A stretch of 64,000 nt of DNA from Cladobotryum mycophilum (lineage: Eukaryota > Ascomycota > Sordariomycetes > Hypocreales > Hypocreaceae): assembly GCA_036429605.1 (NCBI GenBank), contig JAVFKD010000004.1, positions 4,960,001-5,024,000 of the forward strand, in the 5' to 3' direction. The translations under genes and the position numbers were made by a program. The notes beneath the pieces are model-generated. The model did not search any database and had not been told where the DNA came from. It was given only the letters and a program-made list of their open reading frames with translations. This document shows, one piece after another, positions 1-11,492 of this stretch. Each line of letters starts with the position of its first letter. Within the stretch, counting starts at the first letter, position 1.

Positions 1-1246
1 TCCCAAGTTATTCCAGACGCTCTTTCAAGAAGCTGGAAAGTATGTGGCCAACAAGGTTGTTATGGAAGGAGAAAAGTCCCTGGACCTGATTCAAGCACTG
101 CTCATTCTTGCTATTTGGTGTCATCCCCCAAAGAAATTCGAGCTGCTAAAGTTCAATCAATACGTTAATATGGCAGCGACAATAGCCATAGAGCTACTCT
201 CTTCTACTGAAGAGCGGTATAAACTCCCGCCACTTGATGCGCTATTTATTCCTTCAGAGGAGACCAGAGAAACATGGCGAACGTTTCTTGCTTGTTACTT
301 TGTATCATCCAGGTAAGCAGCACATTCACAGCACGAGATGCATGCAACACAATTAAAATTGGAGGGTAGCATTGGCCTTGCGTATCGGCGATCAACAGTC
401 CTCTGCCACTGCCCTTGGGTTGAAGACTGCATAAAGCTACTCGAATCCGTGCCAGTGGTATCTTTAAATGATCGTCGCCTCATTGAATGGACACGGGTAC
501 AGCGAATCGCGGAGGAAGGCCTTAAGGCTTTAGAAGTCAATCAGGGGTCAAGCAACCCCGACTTGCGCAATCGCCTGATGTTGAGAGGTTGCGCCGAAGA
601 AGTAATACGATGGCGACAGATTGTTGCGCAGGAGGTCATACACGGTAAGCTCTTGAATACGTTAAATATTGATCTTAACGAGAGGCTAATGTAGTATGCA
701 GAACCGCTAGAAATGCACTACCACATGATACTCGTGACTATTCACGAGCACGTTTTATACGATGGACATGGCAAAGATGACTTTAGACCACCATACACGC
801 TTCGTTCAATGCCGTTGCCAAAGACAACAATCAGCGATACTCCTATTGAGGCTGCCTATGCACTTTCACAGTGTCTCGTATCAGCTCAGGCAATTATGAC
901 TTCATTCCTAAACCTTCCAACTAACGTACTGCGATCCGTTCCTGCTGTTGTTTACACACGAATGAGTTTTGCAATGACTGTCCTGCTCAAACTTGATATA
1001 TCATTGAGAACTAGGCCCCAGACTGAAGCCCACGTTCCAGACAATAGAACGGATCCAAAGGCATTACTTATACAGTTGGTTGACAAACTTGATGCAGCCG
1101 TAGGAAGAGAGATGTTTTCCGTACCGGCCGCATTTTCGGCGGCGCTTTTGAACATGACAAGATGGTATGTGAGGCATTTTGAGCAAAGAACAGGCCCAAG
1201 CATCGAAGATGATATCCTTGAGCCAATGATGCACTTGGAGGTCTGA
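1..1246 (+). CDS. Fungal Zn2Cys6-type transcription factor, C-terminal part (5' end outside window)
   Basis: The frame is open from base 2 and is cut by the window edge, so the DNA-binding N-terminus is not seen. Three exons join cleanly in phase: 2-312, 370-644 and 702-1246, with two 57-nt introns (GTAAGC...TAG and GTAAGC...CAG). The protein shows the middle-homology pattern of fungal-specific transcription factor domains: a 'LIQALLILAIW' helix followed by 'KFNQYVNMAATIAIEL', then 'GLAYRR' and a short acidic 'VEDCIKLLE' helix. It is presumed to be a nuclear regulator, but its target genes are unknown. The first intron removes an in-frame stop and restores a 'SSSIGLAYRR' junction typical of the family. 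The family is well supported; the specific regulator cannot be named. Confidence 0.82.
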
Positions 1247-1688
1247 GGGGGATTTGATATGAGTTAGGGCATATACATTTCAGACTGTTACAGTGTATAA
1301 CAAAGCAATTAACTGTTTTAGATAACCTATTTTATCTTAGGGAGTAGCGAAGGGTGAGGTGATTTTCTTCTCATTTTGTTACGTTGTAGATGGTGAGGCA
1401 GTGTGTATGTAGGCTAGTCAAGCAGCGTTACTGAATGGCCAGAAATACAACCACGGCCTGTAGGAGCCTGACAAATATTGGTTCTGCCACTATTGCCAAT
1501 TTTTAGGCTCAATTATCATCGCACTTCTTCGACTGATGTAGAAAGCTGGTAATCTCATCCTTGTGGACCTCTCTTGTCTCTTTAATGTGTCTAAACAATC
1601 TCTATTTTCTTCTGGCAGATCAGAGCCAACAATGGCATTTCCTGCTGTTAGTGCGTCGATTGGACTGAAGATGGTTAGACGTCTAGGG
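1247..1688. other. Intergenic, convergent 3' ends
   Basis: This stretch lies between the convergent 3' ends of the transcription factor and the methyltransferase. No ORF with family features, RNA gene or repeat was recognised. Confidence 0.6.
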
Positions 1689-2654
1689 CTACGGTTTCTT
1701 TTTAACAGACAGCATCGTGCCCCATACAGCCCTTTTGAACATTTCCTTTCCTTTTTCCACTCCCGTTTCTTGTAGTAGTCGCTCGATTTCTCTTCGGAGA
1801 ATCTTCAGAGCGTCGCCCTCAGTGCCAACGATGCCGGGGTGGGCTTGGTACCATCTTGTCTGGACACTGCCAGTTGCCAGCATCTTCTCCAACGTATCCA
1901 TGTCTATTTCCCGCTCGCCAATAACGAAATGGTCGTCTACATCCCAATCTTTTCGAACAAAAGAATTCTGATCAAATGCCGGGATTGGTTGATCTAGGGT
2001 CCAAGGAAGTAGGAGATCGACATATCGATTCCGGGACAGCAAATTCCCCGGCGTATAATATGGCATTAAGTCTCTCTCGACGTACTTATCCATTGCGGAT
2101 TGGACGGCTACTGCATTGGGCATGGAGGTATGAGCGGCAATCTCGCCGCTAGCCCACAATATGACAGTACCACCAGGCTTGAGGACGCGAGCAGCAGCCT
2201 TCCAGAATTGCACAGGGTCGAACCAGTGCGCAGCATCCGAGGCAGTAATAAGGTCAACACTTGCATCGAGGATGGGAGGTGATAAGTTGCTCCCAAGCTC
2301 TTCGGCTGTCGAGACATCGAAGCGGATAGGCTCAGAGGTACGTGTAACACCGCCAAGCGAACGAGCAGTGTTTATCATCCCATTTGACGCGTCAATGCCA
2401 ATAGTATGAGTAAAGTGCGAAGCAAGACCGCGAGCTGCAAAACCGGGGCCACAGCCAACATCAAGAAGCGTCCCAAGCTGTCCGCCCCTGGACTGGTGAT
2501 AGTTTAGCGCAGTTTTGTACACGCAAGGATGAAAATCACGGCGACCTTTTAAATAGGCTTCTCCTTGTTTTTGATCATATGAGCGGAATGTCCTCTCCTC
2601 CATTGAAAGAGGAGAATGTGACTCTGCATTGAGCTCGACCATCGTGGCAAACAC
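1689..2654 (-). CDS. SAM-dependent methyltransferase (class I, trans-aconitate methyltransferase-like)
   Basis: Single-exon gene of 321 codons. A Rossmann-fold class I methyltransferase is indicated by motif I 'LLDVGCGPGFAARGL' near residues 63-77, the acidic end of beta-2 'IGIDASNGMI', a 'DLITASDAAHWFD' post-II segment and motif III 'VLKPGGTVILWA'. This architecture matches the Methyltransf_11 group that fungal databases often annotate as trans-aconitate 3-methyltransferase. The substrate cannot be told from sequence; the enzyme would transfer a methyl group from S-adenosylmethionine to a small molecule. No signal peptide is seen, so it is probably cytosolic. It is convergent with the upstream transcription factor. 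The first Met is kept as start because there is no in-frame Met before motif I that would fit better. Confidence 0.85.
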   Translation of the reverse strand: MFATMVELNAESHSPLSMEERTFRSYDQKQGEAYLKGRRDFHPCVYKTALNYHQSRGGQLGTLLDVGCGPGFAARGLASHFTHTIGIDASNGMINTARSLGGVTRTSEPIRFDVSTAEELGSNLSPPILDASVDLITASDAAHWFDPVQFWKAAARVLKPGGTVILWASGEIAAHTSMPNAVAVQSAMDKYVERDLMPYYTPGNLLSRNRYVDLLLPWTLDQPIPAFDQNSFVRKDWDVDDHFVIGEREIDMDTLEKMLATGSVQTRWYQAHPGIVGTEGDALKILRREIERLLQETGVEKGKEMFKRAVWGTMLSVKKKP

Positions 2655-3821
2655 GCAGGCTTGTGTGTTTGCGCAAGAAAAAGGAAAAGGGCAGAAAAAA
2701 GGACGAACTAAGATTCGCGCCTGAGAGATCTAGGAGTGTAAAAAAATGGGGAAGGCACTTTATTATATATTCCTGGCAGTTGGAGCTGAGAAGCCGGGGT
2801 TACATGGCCATTTGTAAGTGCACATAAGTCGGCTTTTTGTCTTGCATTTCCGCGTCCACATTGGTTGAGGCCATCTGGTCTGGTCATTTGTTATTTAATA
2901 CGCAACACATACATCTTATTTGTCTCTGTAAGCTCTGCCCCAGCAGTAATGCGACAGTGATGTCATCACTGTCGTCAGCGAATGATCAAAGCATATTGCG
3001 AAATCAATAGCGGTCGACCAGATCCATTTCTTTTGAGCCAGAAAATCAGTGTAGATATGTAACCAATTGACTTACGCAAGCCAAGATGACGAAGATGCGA
3101 GAAATTCCACTCGATTTCGAATTTGGAAAATATTACGTCTATGAAGTGCCGTTTTTTGTTAGTAAAATATTATGGGTAGTCGATCTAGCCTTACTTCACC
3201 GATGGGCCAACCACTTTAGAAACGGCTACTAAAGCAGTTGGTATAACAGAACTGGCAAGTATGTTTCATGCACTTCACGTTATGTCCAAGTAAAGGTTAC
3301 CGTATTGCAGAATCTATCATCCTCGATCCAAATACTAGATGACCAATCCGAGGTAATCTCAGTGACAACTGTCATTCCCCCTGGGCTCTTTTATGTAGGT
3401 GCTAGTAGGCCCTACAAGCATCCCATGTCTACAGAACTACGGAAATGTATGCAAACAGAGGATGCAACGCAAACTTCGCTAGTTTGGATCAGTGATATTG
3501 AAGAACCCAAGGAAGCCTGCAGTTACGAGAAGAGGTGGATATAACAAACTGAATGGAGAGCATCACAGAAGAAAGTTGAGAAAGATTCACAGCTCAATAG
3601 TATATATTATCCATCCCCGATCCAATGCAGTCGATATTTGATACAGGAAACCACATTTGGTAATGATAATTAAGAATATAGTCCCATCATAAATAAGTAA
3701 CAATACCATCATATCTTCCATAACTCATTGCCTAATAATAGTTGATAGCCACACAAGGTCTTGTACCATTCGAGTGGGCAGGAAGGCCAATTGTGAGCCT
3801 CTCATCAGCGCCAGCTCGCAC
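2655..3821. other. Intergenic region without recognised gene
   Basis: About 1.2 kb between the methyltransferase promoter and the hydrophobin 3' end. The longest open stretch (3305-3544, +) encodes 79 residues with no recognisable motif and is not called. Short AT-rich tracts occur around 3600-3740. Confidence 0.5.
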
Positions 3822-4314
3822 TTAATTGAGAGGATTGGTGCAGAGAAGAGCCTGGCCAGCCTTTGGGATGAATTGTTAGTAAAACATTCCACTTATTGTC
3901 AACGATTGAGGCAAACTTACAACTGGGATGGCACAGCACTTGGCCTCTTGGCCCTCGGCAGCGCAAATGCTGCGGAGAGAGCTGCCACTGCGGGGAGTCT
4001 CACGAGCTACAAAGGGAAGAGTGTCAGCCACTATAAATACTAAGTACTTTGTCCTTGAATCGGTGGTACTTACGGTTGGAGCAGTCCAGAGCAGCAATGC
4101 CGAGGACATCGGTAGCGCAGCATTGGGGGTTGGAGTAGAGACCAGCAGGACACAAGGGTCCGGAGCCTCCACCATTGCCGGGGCGTCCAGGATTGCCACC
4201 GCCATTGCCAGGGCGTCCAGGGTTACCACCGCCATTGGGAGGAGGGTAGTATCCGTTGGTCGGAACGGCGATGGCAGAAGCCACGAAGAGAGCAGCGATA
4301 GCGAAGAACTTCAT
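3822..4314 (-). CDS. Class II hydrophobin
   Basis: Three exons read on the minus strand: 4314-4074, 4006-3921 and 3860-3822. Introns of 67 and 60 nt use GTAAGT donors, and all junctions stay in phase. The product starts with a signal peptide (MKFFAIAALFVASAIA) and a Gly/Pro/Asn-rich linker holding two copies of a GGGNPGRPGN motif. It then carries the eight-cysteine hydrophobin pattern: one Cys, a CC pair in 'NPQCCATDVLG', a Cys in 'ALDC', a Cys and CC pair in 'ICAAEGQEAKCC', and a final Cys in 'LLCTNP'. Spacing and the 'CCATDVLG' motif are those of class II hydrophobins. These are small secreted amphipathic proteins that self-assemble at air-water interfaces on spores and hyphae. Splicing is essential, since the unspliced frame stops before the second Cys group. 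Confidence 0.95.
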
Positions 4315-5537
4315 TTTGATGAAAGGGGTGGAGTTTGAAGGGTTATAAAAGAATGTGTGTAAGTTGGCTTTGATTAAACGAGTGACTCTGAGAGCTGTGA
4401 TGCTGATGATGATGAAAAAAAAACTTATCCTAAGGGGAAGCAGTACGGGGTTTTATACTTGATAAGCAGACTCAATGCCATGTTGGGTACTCGAGCAGTT
4501 CACTCCTGATCGGATCCTCTCAGGGGCAAAACACTTCACGATCACGACGCTAGGAGCTTGGAGCTGTGAGCGGTTTGACCGAACGCACCGAGGCTAGGGC
4601 TCCAAAGAAAGCAAAAAATATCCTCGTTTGGGAACACTATTGGCTCTCTATCTTGAAAGAAGAAGGGAGAATTGCACGGGATGTGACGCGTTCACGGGAC
4701 TGATCTGGTAGATCGAGGCTAAGAAAAGGCTCCTAATTTCCCAGACAATGTCTGAGTGCCAGATGGTTGTGCTTGGGGGACAGAAAACGGGTGACGCTCT
4801 GACCAAAGCCACCAAGCCACAAGGCGAGGAAACGTCAGCCGCCTTGACACAAGCTGAATGGAATTGTTTTTTTCAACAACGCGAGCCTTACCTAACGAGC
4901 GTAAATCAAGGGAAACATCGGCAAAAGAGGCATCTAAGATCCATTCTATTACGCGCGTACACACCACGCATTGATACAGGGCAAACGGCCGGTATGCTTG
5001 GCGAACCTGGGGAACGAGGGGCAGGAGATGTAACAGTGGGGGAAACAGACATCCCCAGATTTCCTCGGACATGTTTGATCAAGCCCAAGCTTAATTTGAA
5101 CAATTAGGTGATACACCACTATTATCAACATGAATGGATGAATATGTCAAGTTAAATGATTGGGTCAACTCACCACACTCACATTTCCCTACACGTGTTT
5201 AACAAAGATCTAGCAATATAGCATTTCATGGACGACGGAGGGTGCAGTTACTAGGAGTGAACGAATAACGCGGGGTAGAATAGATGCCTCTTGATCGAGC
5301 CTCAGATTTAGTACCAGTATAGAAATGACTACCACACCGATCGATTAGACGATGATATATCAACTCTATTTAGTGACATTTCATTCTCTCGGTATAATGC
5401 AGTCTTTCTCTATGCACTTTCCTGTTACAGGACTGTTCGTCTACTACTCTGATCTTTCTCCAATCTTGCTTTGAGCTTCTTGTTAACAATAATGCTCTTT
5501 TATAATAAAATTAAAAGAAGTCAACCAAAAAAGGTTA
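4315..5537. other. Intergenic: hydrophobin promoter and tRNA 5' flank
   Basis: This stretch holds the hydrophobin promoter and AT-rich DNA before the tRNA gene. Overlapping open frames at 4719-5131 on both strands have no family motifs and look like chance ORFs in a GC-balanced stretch. Confidence 0.5.
4451..4457 (-). promoter_or_regulatory. TATA box of the hydrophobin gene (putative)
   Basis: The minus strand reads TATAAAA about 137 bp upstream of the hydrophobin ATG, consistent with the strong TATA promoters usual for hydrophobin genes. Positional inference only. Confidence 0.5.
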
Positions 5538-5631
5538 GGTCGTGTAGTACAGTGGTTAGTACGTTTGTCTTACATAAGCAATATGCTTAAGTGATCACAA
5601 AAGGTCGCAGGTTCGATCCCTGCCACGATCA
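5538..5631 (+). tRNA. tRNA-Val(UAC) with a 21-nt intron
   Basis: A 7-bp acceptor stem forms between GGTCGTG (5538) and CACGATC (ending 5630) followed by discriminator A. The D arm is GTAC...GTAC, the anticodon stem TTTGT/ACAAA, and the T arm GCAGG-TTCGATC-CCTGC. The anticodon loop reads CT-TAC-A before the intron, giving anticodon UAC. About 21 nt (near 5575-5595) interrupt the loop at the canonical position one base 3' of the anticodon. The mature length is about 73 nt. A run of eight or nine T about 30 bp downstream could terminate Pol III. Confidence 0.87.
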
Positions 5632-6835
5632 TAGCAAGTTTCGTACAATCCAGATTAATCCTTTTTTTTATTGCTTTACCCTATTTTCTCACGAATGATT
5701 TGTATTTTAAGATATAAAGTCTGTTTTTTATATATATATAAAAGGGAGGGGGGAAGGAATGAGATTTTTTCCCAGAGTAGAGTAACACACCCTGAAATAA
5801 AATAGACAAAACAACCTCCAGTCTTATAGCAAACAAACTCATTCTACAAAGGACGTACTTTGAGCAGGACAGTTAGGGTGTGATATAAACCACAAAGGGA
5901 ACACTCCCCAGTATTTATTCTTTACATCATAGTAATGACCCGACAGACAATTATTTAAATTTACAAGGCCACTTTAGAAATTATTTTCTTAACAATACCC
6001 TCCTTGAACAGTTTGCCCACAAGCCATGAGCAAATGATTTCTTATTCGTAATCTCATAGCTTTAGGGTAGGTAAGCTTGTCGAACTGAGTAGCCTACACA
6101 TACATAATATCCATCCATGGATAATTTCTACTCTATGGGCATCAGGCCATTAGCTCTAAATTCAGCCGACATCGCAGCCACTGCGATTCAATTTTCCTCC
6201 ATCGTTCGGGCTCTAACTGTTTCTACATGCATTGCTACATGCAATGTATGAGTGGCGGGGGTCCTCTTTCGTAGAGGGGCTGAGTACTTTCAGGCTGCGT
6301 TCTCGACCACCCTAGCCTGACCACCCTTACTGTATTCGTACCGTTGGGCTGGTAACAGCCAGCAGTTCTGGTTTAGGTTCCGCGTTAAGCATAAAACCCT
6401 CCAGACATGAGGGCAGTGTGAGCGGCCTCGACTCCCGCTGCCGTTCGAGTGGCATCCTCTAGTGCTGTTATGTTTTTCAGCACGTCGCCTAAATCAGCGG
6501 TGACAAGCTGTTTTGGTACTGAAGTGTCGCGAATTGAACAACTTGATTCGCAGACTCACTCAGCTTAGCTCAGCCTGAGTGCAATATTGGTCAATAGTTC
6601 AGGATGCATCGCACGACGTCACAGGACAATGAAGCTGCAAGCACACCGACGATACGCCTGTGTCTAAGACATCTATGCTGTAGATGTATCTATTCCTGGT
6701 AGGCGGGGAGATGAATAAAAGAGAGCAATGTTCCCAGTGAGCTCTTGTCGTGAAGCTCTCTTGTGGTATCAATTATCCAGACAACAGTAAAGAAAAACGA
6801 CGATCCAAGAAAAGCCATCGCGAAGATCCCTCAGG
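5632..6835. other. Intergenic between tRNA-Val and secreted-protein gene, with a possible coding relic
   Basis: Mostly non-coding. On the minus strand, 6555-6385 is an open frame ending in TAA that reads like the C-terminus of a helical protein ('ADLGDVLKNITALEDATR...'). No start codon or upstream exon could be joined, so it is not called as a gene. Confidence 0.4.
5661..5669 (+). terminator. Poly-T tract, possible Pol III terminator
   Basis: CTTTTTTTT tract about 30 bp after the end of the tRNA-Val gene. No closer T4 run is seen between tRNA and tract. Confidence 0.45.
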
Positions 6836-8283
6836 ATGAAGTTCCTCAATGCGTTTATGCTCCCGGGCCTTGCCCTGGGTGCTGTTGCACCAACTATTCT
6901 ACCAGGCAGTGAAATGGAGTCAACTCTGAGCAACCTGGTGCGCCGTGGTCCCTGTCACGCAAACGTAAGTATTCATGAACGCGCCTTGGAGAATTTAATT
7001 AGCTAACCTCTAGAGCTTAGAACTGCGCTCGTGCTGTCACTGGTGTAAATGGAAAGCCTGCTGTGACCGCGAGGCAGTCGGATTGCTCCAGCTTTATGCG
7101 ACACACTGTTGTTTTACCGACAAACACAGTCACTGCGACGGTCTGGGCCACAGTGACCGAAGCCCCCGTCCTCAATCGACGCCAACAAACCATTATACCA
7201 AACCAGGTTCCTACATACGCTAGTGCCTGCGCTGACGCCAACGCATATGCCAGTGCTTGCTCTTGCTGGGGCATCACAGCGACAACCACCACAGTCCCTG
7301 GGCCTACTGTCACAGCGACCGTTACTAGCACAACCACTGTTCCGGCTCCTATCCAGACCCTCACCGGTTAGTTTTCTCCATTTATCTGTAAAATATGTCG
7401 ATGAACGCCACTGGTTTGCCCTCGTGATGCATTGTTTAGTGGTGCGTAGCTAACATGCATCTACCTGAAAGGAATTCTCAAGGTTAGCGACTCTAGCAAC
7501 AATAATGTTCTTGGCTATGTTGGCAAGACTTATCTCCCTCCGGCCTACATGTTGATTCAAGGGAGCGCCGATCCAGCCAATGCCTTGGTTGTGACCATCA
7601 AGGTCCCTACTGTCGTGGCTTCAATCTCAAGCGCAGAGTTGACAATGACAAACTCGAATCACCCCCATCCCTTCTTGGGCTTGGTGCAGGGCAGGGACAG
7701 CACCAGCGCAGATGAACAGCCAGGATCCTTCAAGTATGTCATCGCTCACACATCTGCCTCTGTATTTCTGGGTGTCTAATTACGATTTTAGCTATCTGTA
7801 TCTCAGTGCCACAGAGCACAGTGAGTTTATTTCCCATCTCACTATTAAAAATCTGCTAACTTCTATTGCTAGCTCCTGTTGGAAGCGTCCCTCTGCTTGT
7901 AGGCACTACTTATAACGACAATACTGGTCTATCCAAGCTGAGTGAATCCTCTGTAGTAAGTGAACCCTGTCCGAATCCTAGACGTGACTTCTAAACCACG
8001 GGAATCTGGGATTGATGGCTGACGAATTGACACAGTGGAGCTTCAACGTCGCCACAAAACAGCTTGCTCCTGCTTGGATCAACACCGATGGAAGTATGTA
8101 TCAACCCAACAGAAATCTTTCAGGTCCATCGAATGCTAATAATTGTTGTGCGCAGATCCTGCTGTGAATCTCCAGCTCTTTACCCAAAGCAATGGTTTGT
8201 ATGCTGGTTCTGATCCAGATGCATTCCACACCAGGTTCCCCGCCCCAGTGACTCGTATCACTTTTACATTGGTGCTTGTTTGA
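6836..8283 (+). CDS. Predicted secreted protein, 344 aa, function unknown
   Basis: Seven exons join in phase: 6836-6964, 7021-7366, 7472-7733, 7792-7820, 7873-7955, 8036-8093 and 8156-8283, all with GT...AG introns of 52-105 nt. The N-terminus (MKFLNAFMLPGLALGAVA) is a signal peptide. After a dibasic RR near residue 37 comes a Cys-containing segment ('RRGPCHANNCARAV'). A Thr/Val-rich stretch with repeated 'TVTATV'/'TTTVPAP' motifs follows, then Cys near 'ACSCWG', and then a beta-rich C-terminal half ('VGKTYLPPAYMLIQG', 'LNLQLF'-like strands) ending in 'TFTLVLV'. I do not recognise a catalytic family. The layout resembles cell-surface proteins with a Ser/Thr-rich, O-glycosylated linker. The complex splicing is supported by continuous phase across six introns. 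Confidence 0.75.
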
Positions 8284-8642
8284 GGAACTGCTGGATCTAA
8301 TTAGAGCTTAGAAGGAGATTTGGGGATTGTCATTTTATGAGCTAGGGCCAATTCAATATATATGCTTGATGCGGTAACGTAAAAATGTATAAAAGAACCG
8401 AAGCGTCTTTTTCTACTTGCTGTGTCCGTGATAAACTGGAATAATGTGCAGGTCTTCATCGCGTTTCGCGATTCAGGTGGAAAGTCTTGAGCATTATGCA
8501 CTCTCTACTTGTTCATGAGCGACGTTGTGAGCCTGAGCTAGAGATAATTCTCTCAATGATGGCTGGTGATTTGGCGATTGATGCATCAAGTGCAGCACAT
8601 TTGGTAGTTGTATTGACTACTTCGAAAGAGCCGTAGCAGAAT
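8284..8642. other. Intergenic between convergent genes
   Basis: 3' flanks of the secreted protein and the GH16-like gene; nothing else recognised. Confidence 0.6.
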
Positions 8643-9858
8643 CTATCTCAATAAAGATACACCCATCATGAAGATTGTCATCCAAATTACCCAACCTCCG
8701 AGTCCGTAATTGGCTGACATCCTCATGGAACCGCTTTCCCAAAGGATGGCTGCCTTACCTACCTCGGTCGACTCATCGATACTGCACACCACTTTGCACT
8801 TCTTCTCGGACTTCTTTCGTGGCACAAGGCTTCTACCACCTACAATGTTCTTGTCTGTGGTATTGTACAATACCTCAATCCATTGGACATGCTGGCTTGC
8901 CTCATTGTTTAGCGACATGTTTCCACTCCATGTGCCGCCGTCGCTCCAGGCGCTGAAATGAAGATCTGTTGCTTCTCTCGGTGTCTGGAATTCTATGCTT
9001 GTCACATTTTCGCCATTGACATACCATATCACCTGTTTGGGGGTCCAGTCCAACCGATGAACAACCCAGTCCGACCAATCTGGTGTGGTGGCATTTCTTG
9101 TCGCTTCCGGAATGTCGCGACCGTCATCAGTGTATGATGGCTGGTTTGTATACTGGATTTTATTCCGAGGTCCTCCAGTCAAAATCTCCACGTCAGACTC
9201 TTGCACATCAGCGAGTTTGCCTGTAGCATCTCGGTAGGTGAACATTCCTGGGTGGTATTTAGCGTCATTGTCGCTGTGATGGGTTGCACAAACATAAACT
9301 AAACTTACCAGTCACAGCCCCGGCACTGCCGACAGTTCGTGCGAGCATTCGCATTGAAACGAAGTGGAAGTTTGCATCCACACTCTGGAACTCGGACGCG
9401 GTTTGGAAGCCTGGAAGGCGTTTTGTCCGCAAGGTCAAGTACGTTTCTGATACGGCGTCCTGATCTTTATTGGACTCAATAAAGACATTGCTCCGTGAGT
9501 TGACCATAAGAACTCCCCCATCATTTGAGTATCCTTCTCCTTCACCCAAGCTATTGTCCCACGTTTGTATGTTCCAGATGTCGGTCCAATTCTTGTTTGC
9601 AAAGAAGTCGCTTGAAGGAGGTGCCGATGATGCTAGCGTTTCGTCTTTGATCAGATCCGGAACGCCTGCATAGTTGGACAGACCCCTAAAGTCGAAAAAC
9701 ATATGATTGGTGTAGTATGTTGGCACCGTGCCATTGATGAGAAAGCAATCGCACATCGAATCCTCTGCGAGCTCCGAGCCCTCAGCAGACACGAAGCTTG
9801 CTACCACGAGAATTGCAAGCACCCGCATCAAGGGGTAACGAATGAAGAAGGAATTCAT
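8643..9858 (-). CDS. Secreted GH16-like glucanase / concanavalin A-like protein
   Basis: Two exons, 9858-9309 and 9247-8643, flank a 61-nt GTAAGT...CAG intron; the product is 384 aa. An N-terminal signal peptide (hydrophobic segment ending near VSAEG) leads into a concanavalin A-like fold. The GH16-type catalytic signature E-x-D-x-E is visible as ESDVE at residues 200-204. Aromatic strands follow ('HRLDWTPKQVIWYVNG', 'LHFSAWSDGGTWSG') that are typical of the family. GH16 enzymes cleave or transglycosylate beta-1,3(4)-glucans or chitin-glucan in fungal walls. The C-terminus ends in a hydrophobic stretch (GGWVIWMTIFMMGVSLL), suggesting a membrane or GPI anchor. Several N-x-T/S sequons fit secretion. 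Family is well supported; substrate is not determined. Confidence 0.88.
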
Positions 9859-11492
9859 GATATCCGACGACTAGACTTGCTGAGAGTGTTCTCTCTGAGG
9901 GGGAGGCGTTCGTAAATTAGGATCATGCTTGACCTTTTATGATCCTGGGCTGCATTATTTTGTCGTTGGGTCCTAGCCAGGTGCTACGAAGGTGGCGCAG
10001 AACAATGGAGAGCTCCGCCCCCGCCTCGTCCTGCAGGGTAATAAGAGGTCCATGCCGTGTGCGTTGGCGGCCGCCTGTTGTAGCGAATCGGAAGAGAGCA
10101 ATCCTAGTAAAATCGGAACTTTTGTGATCTAGACCTTCAAGGTCCCGATATAATTTGAGAATTGTGGAAGCCTGAAGCTCTCCAAGGTTCAATGGTCATC
10201 TCATCCTTCATCAATGTGGGGCGTTTGTTCACCGAACAAGGTAGTCTGTATTAAGTCGTTATGTCATGGAGTCGATTCTCGGTAAGATCCAAACCTTCTT
10301 GAATGAACCTCGTATGCATAAAAGTAATTAGACTATGGGATTCTGGGCTGAGAGTTTCTGGTTTGTATGTGGCTGCTTGGGGTCCACGGTCTTGGTGTCA
10401 GATTCTTCGGCTGAGTGGACGGTTGGTGAAAATCATGCTTCACTTACCAGGAATTGTGCTTTGAACTGAGAAACAGGATTAGATATGTTGAAAAGAAAGC
10501 CTGTGGCTTTGTTGTCTACTAGTTTGACTGCTACGGCAACAGATCTCATCTTCACTGTTTTGATCTGTCCATTGCTGCGTTTGTGAGGGGAGGCTTGGTG
10601 ATAAGCATAATTGAATGAGCTTAGTGATTATTGTAGATGATAAAGGAGTGGATGTTTTGCTATCACTGATCGCACTTTGCCTTGGATAATGATGTTTCAT
10701 CTTGCCCCAGATCCTAAGGCGCATTAGTTTTAAGACACAATGGTCACTGCCTTTACAAATACTGCCTTCTCAAGCGAAGATACTTCCAGTGACATATGTT
10801 GAGAATAGGACATGCTAAGTGAAGAATATATATAGAATGACGCGTTATATGTCCCATTCCCTCATATCATCATTCCTTTTTAGAGTCAATGACGTGTTTT
10901 TGTTTCTGACTGAATTAGTGGGAAAAGCTGGTTGGTGAAGAAGGTAGTTGTCTTGGATATGTTGCATTACCATGATCACTATCTTAGACACGGGGGATGG
11001 CTGCATGCATGTCTTCACCTTTAACTGATATGATTCGTATTGTATTTAGTGTATATCCACATCCGCATAGACTAAATAGTCATGTGGCCTAAGCTGTGGG
11101 GGTTCGGACATTTGTATTCCTCTGGATTTACTTTTTTTTAGGAAGCATGGGGTTCACCAATTACCTTGTGGGATGCTCGGTTACAGGTAACAATCTGGTT
11201 GTTATAGCTTAGAGTATGGTAAGATAGAATCGGCATGCTTGTAGGTCAGTATCCCTTCTAATCACGAATGCCACCCTTTTACCCACAATGGTTTAGCTGG
11301 ATAGGCAAAGCATAGCTGAATTCAGGCCATACATGCACTCAGCTGTTCAAGGATCACATAATATGAACCACATAGACCGACTTTTGTCGGTAGTCCAAAT
11401 ATGGGAGTCTTCTCCCTCCTTTTCAGTATAAATAAAGAGGTTAGAGCATAGTTTTGTCCTAGAATAATCTCATACACCAGATACTTGAACCG
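9859..11492. other. Intergenic, 1.6 kb
   Basis: Between the divergently placed GH16-like gene and the terpene synthase. Small open frames on the minus strand (9923-10192, 89 aa; 10479-10724) lack recognisable motifs and upstream exons. They may be relics or chance and are not called. Confidence 0.45.
11427..11434 (+). promoter_or_regulatory. TATA box of the terpene synthase gene (putative)
   Basis: TATAAATA lies 66 bp upstream of the chosen ATG, which supports this start. Confidence 0.5.

Noticed and set aside
4719..5131. Overlapping ORFs of 60-119 codons on both strands
   Set aside because: No motifs, no signal peptide, mutual overlap; chance ORFs in the hydrophobin promoter region.
9923..10192. 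89-aa minus-strand ORF
   Set aside because: Starts with Met and looks polar, but no family, upstream exon or promoter signal could be found.
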